NCBI GenBank assembly: GCA_033065855.1
Contig: JAVXUO010001708.1
Coordinates: forward strand, 103,147 to 167,146
Direction of reading: 5' to 3'
Origin: Escallonia rubra
Lineage: Eukaryota; Streptophyta; Magnoliopsida; Escalloniales; Escalloniaceae
Length of the DNA: 64,000 nucleotides
A program made the position numbers and the translations under genes. Shown here in pieces: positions 36,970-47,333 of this stretch. The stretch's first letter is position 1. The number at the start of each line of letters is the position of its first letter. The notes under the pieces were generated by a model. It ran no database searches. It was not told the DNA's origin and was given only the letters and a program-made list of their open reading frames with translations.

Positions 36970-37880
36970 GGGCTAACTAGCGTGCCTAAGGTGTAATGAG
37001 CAAAAAAAACGTGAAAAAAATAGCCTGCCTAAAGTGTGCGCGAATAGGAGCGTCGTAGGAAAATCCAAAAAATAATTTGTCTCGTTTTTCGCCGAAATTC
37101 ATAGAAATGGGCTAACTAGCGTGCCTGAGGTGCAATGAGCGAAAAAAAAGTGAAAAAAAAAATTACAACTTTTTACGCAAGCTAAGAATTGCTGCCTAAA
37201 GTGTGCGCGAATAAGGGCGTCCTAGGAAAATTCAAAAAATAATTTGTCTTGTTTTTCGCCGAAATTCATAGAAATGGGCTAACTAGCGTGCCTGAGGTGC
37301 AATGAGCGAAAAAAAAGTGAAAAAAAAATTACAACTTTTTACGCAAGCTAAGAATTGGGCGCTAAAGTGTGCGCGAATAGGGGCGTCGTAGGAAAACCCA
37401 AAAAATAATTTGTCTCGTTTTTCGCTGAAATTCATAAAAATGGGCTAACTAGCGTGCCTGAGGTACAATGAGCGAAAAAAAAAGTGAAAAAAAAAATTAC
37501 AACTTTTTGCGCAAGCTAAGAATTGAGCGCTAAAGTGTGCGCGAATAGGGGCGTCGTAGGAAAACCCAAAAAATAATTTGTCTCATTTTTCGCCGAAATT
37601 CATAGAAATTGGCTAACTAGCGTGCCTGAGGTGCAATGAGCGAAACAAAAAGTGACAAAAAAATTACAACTTTTTTCGTAAGCTAAGAATTGGGCGCTAA
37701 AGTGTGTGCGAATAGGAGCGTCGTAAGAAAACCCAAAACATAATTTTTCTCGTTTTTCGCCGAAATTCATAGAAATGGGCTAACTAGCTTGCCTGATGTG
37801 CAATGAGCAAAAAAAAAGTGACAAAAAAAATTACAACTTTTTGTGCAAGCTAAGCATTGGGTCCTAAAGTGTGTCTGAAT
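36970..37880. repeat. 167-bp tandem array, six units, inside the MULE
   Basis: The word GGCTAACTAGCGTGCCTGAG marks units starting at about 36970, 37109, 37276, 37442, 37610 and 37777. Spacing is 139 for the first, shortened, unit and 166-168 for the rest. Each unit also contains AAAATTACAACTTTTT, AAAGTGTGCGCGAATAGG and GTTTTTCGCCGAAATTCAT. The array lies between the converging 3' ends of the element's two genes and has no coding potential. Confidence 0.9.
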
Positions 37881-37975
37881 AGGCCCTTCCAAAAATATCA
37901 ATAATCCACAAACGAAATCACAAATTAAAGATTTCACAAACCAAATCACAAATATAAACATTATAAAAGTTCAAT

Positions 37976-40229
37976 TTATACAACTGAAACATTAATCCTA
38001 ACACTCTTCATCATCATTCTCTCCTCGACCATACTGCCAGGTTCGATACCTAGCACTTTATAATGATTTCTCTTGTCATGATCAGTCATCTTATTACACA
38101 ACGCACACTTTCGCAATATTTTTGACCCGTTGCTTCTTCAATCGGATTCTTCATATGTATTGCTCGTTTTCGCCCTTTTGTTTGAGAAATAATTGGATCA
38201 AAAATGTCGTCCTCCTCACCTTGCAGGCTAGTGCTGTCAATGACTGGCTGTGAAGCTCGATTGAATCGACCGGCTGGAGTCGTCCGAGGGTCCCGTCTTT
38301 CTGGTAATGCCATCCTCAACTGTGCATGCTTAGCCTTATCCCGTGCGGCTGCTTCAACTTGATACATGTAGCTGCATTCATTGATAAACCGTGCATGATG
38401 TTACAAAGGTGATTATATCACAACGTCTCAGATTGCTCGAAATCGACTGAAACATTGGGCACGTAAGGAATGTGACCGTGGACTCTTTTGGCTTCCTTCG
38501 TCCACCGATCCAATATATACTGTGGAGGGATTTCACGAGCATTCTTGGCGCTAAAAACCCTCAACGCGTGTCGACAAAGTATACCTTTATGCTCAAATAG
38601 TTGACAGTTGCAATTAACTAACCCGGTGTCCATACAAACGGCTACGGTAAAATGTCTTCTGTTCCTCGGAGCCGACGAAAAGCACGGATTGTCGAAATTC
38701 GTCACATTTGTCAAAGCATAAACCTTGAGGTCCCTGGTGGAATACTCGTGCAACTTTGTCATGCTATATTGATTCGACTTTAGTAGTTCCTCTTGAAACA
38801 GTCTAAACATTTTCTTGGTATAGACTTGAGCCGCATGAGCCTCCAAAGGTGAAAAAACTACTATTTGTCTTTCTCTGTAAACCGTAGCCGCGTCGGCTTC
38901 TCTCTCAAGGAAAAATTGCCTGTCAAGGGCTTTCTGCATCTCTAGTACGAACTCTGTTATACTTGAAGCATGGCCTACGTACCCATCAAAGAATGAATTC
39001 ATACCTTCGCTTCTCGAGGTCGTAGTCATTCTGGCTGCAAAAAACTTCTTGGTGTAGGCACCGACCCACTGTGTCTTGATCTCATACAACGATTGTAACC
39101 ATTCATGATTGTGCAAAGAGTAGTCATACATTAACTTGGCCCACCTCTCCTCGAACACGTCTACCGTCAACGATTTCTTCACACATGTATTAAAGTCAGT
39201 CTTGAATGTCGGATGGTGGGCATATATATTGTGAAGTCGTTCGGGATATTTGTTGCTTATGTGCCATGTGCACAGGCCATGGTGAGTATTTGGCAGGACC
39301 CTAGCGATTGCATTTTTCATTGCCAGATCTTGGTCGGTGATGATGGTCTTTGGAGGAATATGATACATTGCTTTAAGCCACGTTTCAAATAACCACGTAA
39401 ATGACTCCTTCGTCTCATCCCTAAGCAGGGCAAAGCCAAACAATATTGACTGATAGTGGTGGTTCACCCCGGTGAACGGAGCAAAAGACATAGAGTACTT
39501 ATTTGTGCGGTATGTGGTGTCAAACGTCACAACATCCCCAAAATTTTGGTAAGCAGCTCTAGAACGGGCATCCGCCCAAAATATAGTACTACTGTGGTTC
39601 TCGTCATCCAGTCGGAGACTATAGAAAAAGCCAGAATTCTCACTCTGAAGGCTCCTGAAGAGATCAAGTTTAGCTTGAGAATCACTCTTACCGAAAGACT
39701 CTCTCCTCTGAGCACGAAGTTGATTTCGAAGGTCTACGTCGTTGAAACTCAACTTGTCAATCCCCCCAGCCTGGCTTGACAAAACCCCCATCATTCTAGA
39801 AGGTGGAATTTTAGCCTCGGCCACTGTAAATATCAGTTCCTTGTGTGCCTTGCTTATTTGTCGGTGCTGATGAATTTGACCAATCTTACTAGGGGTCATC
39901 AACTGATGATTATGGCTCAACTCCACTCCCATCACAACCCAATGGCTTTCATTTTTCCGGTGTACTGCATACACATGGGCCTTGCAGCCGGTACCCAGAA
40001 ATGTGTCCCACTTTCTTTGTCTTGATGGCCCTTCGTCATTGATCTGAACAACCGGGGGTACATGCGGTCCTCCTCTATGACACTCAAATAGTTTTCCACA
40101 AATATGATTTGTATTCGCCCGTTTTCTAGTCGTCTTAATTCTAATACCGAAACCTATCGTTTTCGAATATGCTCTATAGTATGCTTCAACTTCGTCCAGT
40201 ATTTGAAAAACTTGACCCTTTAAGGTGGA
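37976..40229 (-). CDS. MULE transposase, FAR1-related type
   Basis: DDE transposase of the Mutator superfamily, related to the domesticated FAR1/FHY3 regulators. The main exon is 38422-40229. It begins after a stop at 40230-40232, so an upstream exon or start is missing. Order: FAR1-type DNA-binding domain (LDEVEAYYRAYSKTIGFGIR, then CGKLFECHRGG and ELSHNHQL), MULE catalytic core with FDTTYRTNKY, TDQDLAMKNAI and the SRSEGMNSFF glutamate, then a SWIM zinc finger CNCQLFEHKGILCRHAL. A second exon starts at 38371 with a frame-keeping junction. Its C-terminal frame ends at 38086, while the zinc-knuckle-like KCALCNKMTDHDKRNHYK lies in another frame ending at 37976, so a frameshift at about 38110-38150 is likely. 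The core has no stop. It could be nearly functional apart from its ends. Confidence 0.82.
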
Positions 40230-40342
40230 TCAGAATCTTCACAAAAATTATTTCCTCCATATTTATACTGAAATCTAAAAAATAAAAATTATACCATTCT
40301 CTACAAGTCATATAATTAAATAAAAGAAGAAAAAAAATTATT

Positions 40343-41000
40343 TAAAAGTCATTCGAAAAATTTGTGTAATGTAAAATTACAAAAATAGCCCTCGATGAGC
40401 GGCAAATTACAGAAATGCCCCCGGGGGTTCATTATCACCCCAACGCCCCAAATCAGTTTCAAAAGCACCTTTCAGGTGCTTTGCTTACATTTCTGGACTA
40501 AGAAGTCCTTTGAAAAACTTAACACTGTAAAATTACCAAAATACCCCTCTCGAGGCGGCGAATTACCAAAATGCCCCTGGCATCAGAAAATCTCAAAAGT
40601 GCTTTGAAACAGGATTTTAAACTTCTTGAATTCATTCTTTAAAATAACTTTCCGGGTGTCTCACACTCTTCCTTTCCTGAACTAAAAGTCATTCGGAAAA
40701 TTTGTTACAATGTTCAGTCACTAAAATACCCCCGGTGGGCGGCAAATTACCAAAATGCCCCCGGAGGTTCATTATCACCCCAACGCCCCAAATCAGCTTC
40801 AAAACAACATTTCAGGTTTTGTAATTACATTTCTGGACTAAAAAGTCCGTTGAAAAACTTAGCACTGTAAAATTATCGAAATACCCCTCTCGGGGCGGCG
40901 AATTACCGAAATGTCCCATGGCATCGGAAAATCTCAAAAGTGCTTCGAAATGCTATTTTAGGCTTCCTGAATTCATTCTTGACCTAAAAAGTATTTTATG
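40343..41000. repeat. Direct duplication of about 341 bp next to the MULE right TIR
   Basis: Two copies start with AAAAGTCATTCG near 40343 and 40684. Both continue with GGCAAATTAC, TTCATTATCACCCCAACGCC, ATTTCTGGACTAA and CTCGGGGCGGCGAATTACC-type words in the same order. The sequence is non-coding and may be the 5' control region of the transposase, whose transcription should start on this side. Confidence 0.7.
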
Positions 41001-41221
41001 GAGATTTCGCCCAAAAATCCCGAACCGGTGTCCGGATCGAGCGCTTAAAGGGCCGTTCGGCCAAACAAATAGGTAACGACTTCGGAATGGCCCGAATTCC
41101 TGGGGAATGGAACTTCCCAATATCCTAGGGTTCTCATAAAAGTTTCGCGCGAAATCGCGCTAGCTTGATATTTTAAAATACACTGCAGATTTACAAGGTT
41201 CCCCGTATCAGTTAACCCATT

Positions 41222-41774
41222 TACAGTCTTTGGAAAAATCTGAAATGTTTACCTGAGACAGATCCTTTAAGAATAACTAGGGGTCTCTTTTTTGTATTTT
41301 GGCAAAATCTAGCTCTAGCTATTTTTTATAAATTCGTGAAAACCGCACCTCCTAGTTGCGGTTGGGGAAGGGGCAGCCGTACCACCATTACTTTAACATA
41401 GTCAAGGAAAGAATAGTCAAGGAAAGAAGAAGGAAAGAATAGTCAAGGAAAGAAGGAAATAATAGAGGAAAGAAGGAAAGAATAGTCAAGGAAAGAAAGT
41501 CAAGGAAAGAAGAAGGAAAGAATAGTCAAAGAAAGAAGGAAAGAATGGGGCCACCATGGGGCGTACCACCATTAATGCCAACCGCACCTCCTAGGTGCGG
41601 TTGGGCTTTTTGCATTTTCTCTCCTTTTTTCTCTCCATTTTCTCGTGATATTTTTATTTTCTCGTCCACTTTTCGTCATTATTCCATCATTATTCCACTT
41701 TTTTCCCAACCGCTGCTCCTAGCTGCGACTCGGTGGATAATTAAAAAAATTTCCACCGGTAGACAGGGATCGGG
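41222..41774 (-). repeat. Right terminal inverted repeat of the MULE
   Basis: This is the reverse complement of the left repeat. It starts at the CAGTCTTTGGAAAAATCTG word and ends at CCGGTAGACAGGGATCGGG. The GGAAAGAAGG array and the AACCGCACCTCC words match the left arm. The array differs by a few units, which accounts for the 10-bp length difference. Confidence 0.85.
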
Positions 41775-42204
41775 TATATATATGTGTGTGTGTGTGTGTA
41801 TAACTATCTCATATTATATTTTTTTTCTTATGTCACATAACTTTTTATAATGTTATAGGTGAGTTTTATTAGTAAAAAATCTCAACACATGGGTTCTTAA
41901 TATTGTTGCTAAAAATGATAAAATTTTCATAAAAAGGTGAAAATAGCATTATTTGTTATTAGTATTCGACATATAAGTATGAGTTTTTAATTAGTCGTTA
42001 TAAATCTCGTGTGCAACACACGGGGTTAAACTACTTATACTATTAATGGAGTCCATTCACTTATGTGTCCGACCAAAAGAATTAAAACAATTGTCATGTT
42101 CCATAAAATCGCATTTTGATAATTTTTCAATAATACATTTAAATTGTTGCTAAAGCACTTTACTTTATTAATATTTCAAGCAATGGCCCTTTTACGGAGA
42201 AACC
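41775..42204. other. Non-coding AT-rich sequence
   Basis: It starts with a TG/TA microsatellite at the MULE right border. Nothing else was recognised. Confidence 0.45.
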
Positions 42205-42495
42205 ACACTAATAAGGTATTCATTTGTTTAAAACCTATATTTATCGGTATCTATATATATCTTTATTTTTTATTTATTTCTTTGGGTACTAAGGAAATAA
42301 AATAAACAGTTAGTTACAGATGGAATTGTCCAGTTCCTTCGGCATCTTGTCACAACAAAGGTGACGAAGGAACTACACAACTCCGTATGTAATTATTTTT
42401 TTATTTCATTTCCTTCGTACCTAAAAAAAAGACGGATATGGATACCGATAGATATAGGTTTTTAAAACAAATGAATACTTTTATTGTGTGATACA
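42205..42495. mobile_element. Full-length hairpin MITE of about 290 bp
   Basis: The left arm words CACACTAATAAGGTATTCAT, AAAACCTATATTTATCGG, GTACTAAGGAAATAAAATAA and CAGTTCCTTCG recur as reverse complements in the right arm up to a loop near 42352. The whole element therefore folds into one long hairpin with few mismatches. No coding capacity and no certain target duplication. Exact ends are uncertain by a few bases. Confidence 0.65.
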
Positions 42496-45215
42496 TCTAT
42501 ATTTACGTCTACATCGACATTTACATCTCTATTTATAATAACTAGGAGCACAAGTGTTTTCATGTTTCTGCACATATGAGAACTTTACGTTTATTTTCCT
42601 CTCTGGTTCAATATAAGAATCAACCTTTTTTAGTCACTCCCTAGTCCCTCGCATGCAATTTATGAGAAATCATATATGGCCTTTTAATATGCTTGTATGA
42701 AGCTTATACCTAGAGAAGGCTGGGGATTGAGTTTGTGCATGGGTTTCTTGTTGTGTTTATTTATGTGATACCGTGAACAACGGGTGTTGGCCGCTCGCTC
42801 GAATTTTACCATGGTGTTCAATGTGAAAATGTTTGCAACAAAAGAAATGGAAATATTTATAAGCATCCCCAAGATATATATATTTATATTTAATTAATGG
42901 ACAAGCTTTTCATGGTATCTCATTTCGCTCATTGGATAGTATCCTTTAATTTGTTGAGGTCTTCTTTAGGTTTCTTATATTGTTTCACTTCAAGTGTTAC
43001 ATCGGCATTAGTTATTTGATGTGTTAAAATGATTACATAGGTGTACATACAAATTTCAAATCTGAAAAATAGAGAATAAGAAAAATAGTTATAGATATGA
43101 TCTTATAATGACTTAAAGGCCAAATGAGTACAAGCTCTGTCGAATCTTGAAATAAAGATGATGCCATCTGCTTCTTCTATTTTAGAAACTTCAATTCAAG
43201 AGCTAGCACCTTGATTTCGAGTTGATCAAACGACGTGATGCTTTCTAAATTGAGGATAAAGAAGGCGTCGCTGCAGATCTTAAACATCTGAAGGTAAGGG
43301 TTTTGTAGCTTGATCTTGGATTGAGCGGAGTGATCCTTTTTTTAAAAGATGACGTTCCTAGCTTAGATAATTGAATGTAAAGATAATATTACTAAACTCC
43401 TTGAGTTTAGTAGTAAGTTACAGCCAAGGACTGTTTTTGCCATAAATAGCACTATACCCTTTGACCAAAACGGAATGCTAATGGCATCAATTTTTTTTTA
43501 TATGGAAATACACCATTGCCCTCCTATCTTCTCAATGCCTTTTTCCTCTCGTACCACAACCGTCTTCCATTACTGACAACCACCATAGCACCACCCAACA
43601 CCACAGTACCAGCACCAAACCACCAACCCAACAACACCTCTTTTTCTTTCTTTTCACCGCAATCACACCAAAACGACCATAAGCACCACTATGGCCCATT
43701 ATAGCACCGTACACACTCCCACCACATGAAAATCACAGGCGAGCGTGCACACACACAGAGATATCGACGTATACAATCTCACAGACATACAAATTGGCGC
43801 ACACACTCATACATACAGACACAGATCCACACACATAGTGGCAAAGCCGATGCAAATCTGCTGGAAGAGCTGGCCGGAGTAGTGGTTGGTGCCGCACACT
43901 GTTATCAGTGGTGATGCCGCCTTTGTAGTGGTCTTGTTCTTACCAGTGGTGGAGATGACGGCACCATGTGTGTGTATGTGTCTACATTGTGTATATGTGT
44001 AGTTTAGTGGTGGTGGTGTCGTGGTGGTTGGTAGTGTTGGGATGTTGCGGTAGTGGTGGTGTGGTGGTGCTGAGGTGGTTGGAGTAGGGGGTGGGGGAGA
44101 GAGAGAGAGGGAGAGAGAAACGTATAAATACGTATTTAGTGTCAAACTATAAATTAAAGGTAGTATTGGCATTTTCAAAACACAAGATTGCCAAAATCAT
44201 TACTTAGGTTCACGAACCCTAACATTAAGGGAACATGATACAATTTTTTCACATTTTGTTTAGGGATAAAAATTGTGTCTTTGAGTGTAATTTAACCCTA
44301 AACCCAGGCAATTTAGTGATATTATCCCTTGAATTTACTAGAGTTCTCTCTGACTTGATGTAAAACTTAAGCGATTTCTTCCGAATGCTCACCCAATTTG
44401 TATGAGGCTAATAGGAGTTTTGCTATAAGACCGTACATACTTGATAATTATCTCTTAACTTTAAAAAGAGATACACATCATATGTATTGTGTCATCTTAT
44501 AGAAAATTTCAAAGTGATGCATGATGTATTTGGCTAGACCACCTCCCTCTGACGTGCTAAAAGATAATAATATGTATTGTCATAAATTAGTCTTTTAGTA
44601 ATATCCATACTTTAGGGTATGTGTAACATTTGTATTCGTCAACAACTAATATTGCAAAGAAGAATATAACATCTGGCAAGTTATAGTTGGCCTAAAGTTT
44701 AACGTTCTAGAATAGCCTCCTTGAGACTTGGTCACTGGCGCATGCGAGCCAACATGTGCGAAAATAAGACCTACAAAAACCTTTATAATGAAGACCAAAG
44801 GAAGTAAGCTACTCTTTGATCGAAAGATATAAAATGAAGACCAAAAGAATAAAATAAAACCTGCAAAAAGCATCTCAGTGAGGGAGCTTGCATGTGAGCT
44901 AGTACGAGAAAAATAACCTATATTCATAAAATCTAAATGACTTGGACAGGGATAGAAGATTGATTTGGGTAAGGAAAAGAAATCAGAGAGTGCATGGACC
45001 TTCTTAGGCTTCCTACATATCCCAGGAAAAGGAATCATGCCAATATAGTTCGGAATTTTAGATTCGATAGAGGATCTAAACATAATATTTGGGAAATATT
45101 GATTTTGGACAATGCCAGATACCTATTCAAATCGCTCAAATATGGTGTCAATAATGCATTAATATAGTTGGTCCTCGAGAGACATCAAGTATTTCTTAGA
45201 ATTAATGCTTCCAAA
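42496..45215. other. Non-coding region with a CA- and GGT-rich island
   Basis: No recognisable gene. Between about 43540 and 44110 the sequence changes to ACCACC, CACACA and GGTGGT tracts that open several low-complexity frames on both strands. This resembles the GC-rich cargo of the 15433-16565 element, but inverted ends were not found. A minus-strand open frame of 145 codons at 44646-45083 matches no family known to me. Confidence 0.45.
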
Positions 45216-45370
45216 GTTAAAGCCAACAATGCATGGAAGTATTTTTTGTCAAATAAAAAGAACTAAAGCTAAAAGTCGAAGCCAACAATGTGTGGAAATA
45301 GTTGTAGTCTAAGCATATAAAAAAAAGTGAGTAAAAGCTGGAGCCATCAATGCATGAAAGTAGCTGGTAG
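45216..45370. repeat. Degenerate tandem repeat, three units of about 65 bp
   Basis: The words AAGCCAACAATGCATGGAAG (45215), AAGCCAACAATGTGTGGAAA (45280) and GAGCCATCAATGCATGAAAG (45342) mark three units, each followed by an A-rich stretch with AAAGCT or AAAGCTGG. Non-coding. Confidence 0.55.
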
Positions 45371-45929
45371 TTTAGAACATAGTTATTAAATGAGCAGGCA
45401 GACCTAATGTGCAAAGGGTCCCTGGAGCCTAGGCGCAGGCGCACACCTTTTCAAAGTGAGGCGTAAAATAAAAATAAACATATATTAGTGCACTAAACTA
45501 ATAAAATCACGTAAAAAATCAGAACATGGCAATTTTATAAATTTTCAACACTGGAAAAAGTTTCAAATTCAATGAGAAGTAGTTAATCCTAAGTGAATAT
45601 GGCAAAGTCACCCTCATCATCAGTAAGGGCTAAGGAAACAATGTTTTCCTCAAAAGGGAATAATAGGTTTTAAGTCTAGTAGAGATTTGTCTTCAATTTC
45701 ATCTTCTTTATTTACAAGGTGAAGTGAAAGAATAGATTTACTTAAAAGAGAGAAACAATTGAGGACTAGATGCTCGTACAATGAACACCAACAAGAGAAT
45801 CGATTGACTGGGTATTTGGGGTGTTAGGTTTTTTTTTTTTTTGTGGTTTAAATATTGATTTTGTTATGTTATGAAATAAATTATAAAAAACAATACACTT
45901 GGATAAGCAAGTGGGATAATAAACATAAT

Positions 45930-46052
45930 GCCAAGATGCATTGCACTCATCTGTTTTTTGGTTTATTGTTTGAAGAGTATGTTTATCAGCCTCACTCTGC
46001 GTCTATGAGCGTGACTTGAAATTGAGTGACAACCTTGACCGCTGAACCCATA
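45930..46052 (+). repeat. Dispersed repeat, copy 1 (partner at 57685-57822)
   Basis: Shared words, in order, are GCATTGCACTC, GCGTCTATG, GCGTGACTTGAAATTGAGTG and ACAACCTTGACC, with ACCCATA after them. The partner copy lies 11.7 kb away in the same orientation. The match is strongest over the last 60 bases. The type of repeat is unknown. Confidence 0.6.
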
Positions 46053-46233
46053 TGAATACTATGTTGTGGGGGGCGGGTGGTGGGGGTGACTCTATGGGAT
46101 GCTTGGTGTGTATTTGTCTTGTAAAGACATGTTTGCCCCTATATATGGATGGTTGCCAGAGGCGGAACTACACTTTCACGGGGGGGGGGGGGGATAATGT
46201 ACCCCCCCCCAACTTATATAATTTCACAAACTA

Positions 46234-46279
<46 letters not shown>

Positions 46280-47333
46280 TCTCAGTCTCACCCTTACCCT
46301 CACAGTCATGGCCTCACCAACTCCGGCCATTCGGCCACTCCGGTCTCTGGCAAATCGCAGATGGCAGCACCAGCACAGCAGACGGTGGCCACGAGCCCAC
46401 GACCATGAATGATCTAGTGTTCTGACGAAGCCCACCGGCCACGATTCATTGTATTCTGACGACCTCACCTCAAGACCACCGACAGTGACCACGTCTTTTT
46501 CTGTGATAGCACCGGCCGCCGACCACGAACGTCGAATCCACGATTTATTCTTCTGGAAGGAGATGATGACTCATGCACTCATCGAGTATTCTTCCGTTCG
46601 AATCTGAGCGGCAAGTGGCGACGGCAAAGCGAGGACTCCACCGGCAGCCAAGAACCCACGGCCGGTGACGAAGACCGTTGACCCATACTGGTCAACTGCC
46701 CCCTAAGGTACGCATTTTGTTCATTTTCTTTCCCATTTAAGCATTGATTGATGATTTTAGGTTGTTAATTGAGCATTTTAGATTGTTAAATTGAGCATTT
46801 GAAATTATTGATTGAGGATGTGACTTAATTGGATTGAGATATCAGATATGTGACCTAATTGAATTGTTGATTGAGATATGTGACCTAATTGGATTGAGAT
46901 TGTCTATTGAACCAATCAATTTTGTTTGTTGGTGTAGTGCATGACTTAATTGGATTGTTAGATTGATATTGAAAATATGTTCTTGGCTTATTGCTAGAGT
47001 AAGTATAGTGTAGGTTTGTTAGTGTTTTAGGGTGAATTCTAGATACTAGTCCAGATTCAACTCCTAATTTTTTTGGGTTAACATATCGTATCTCTGTTTA
47101 AAAGCAAAATGACTCCGCCCAAAATATGGTACACCAAAAGAAGCGAATGGTACAACTCCTTAAAACATGAGATTACTTTGACATAACCCGCCCCTAGAAT
47201 TTATCTTTAACAAGAAATGCAATTGAACATGTGGTAAGATTAAAAAAATGATAATTTTACTTCAGAATTGAACTAAAAAACTCTTTTGAACCAATCAATT
47301 TTAGGTGCTTACGAATAGAATTTTTTTTTTCAG

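Larger units (their letters stand above)
33427..41774. mobile_element. Mutator-like element (MULE) of about 8.35 kb with long TIRs
   Basis: Inverted repeats of about 560 bp bound the element: left 33427-33989 and right 41222-41774. The outer ends share CCGATC and CTGTCTACCGGTGG in inverse orientation. Both flanks are TA repeats, so a 9-bp target duplication cannot be told from the background. The element carries two convergent genes: a PMD-Ulp1 gene on the plus strand (33972-36869) and a FAR1/MULE transposase on the minus strand (37976-40229). A 167-bp tandem array fills the space between their 3' ends, and a 341-bp direct duplication lies between the transposase and the right TIR. MULEs that carry Ulp1-like genes are known in plants; the PMD plus Ulp1 plus transposase set identifies this one. 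Confidence 0.88.

Noticed and set aside
44646-45083. Minus-strand frame of 145 codons
   Set aside because: Hydrophobic stretches but no recognisable family, no splice or context support, and AT-rich surroundings; chance is likely.
46052-46492. Three overlapping frames with Ser-Leu or Arg-Glu runs
   Set aside because: They result from the CT microsatellite and G/C runs at the left end of the hAT element.
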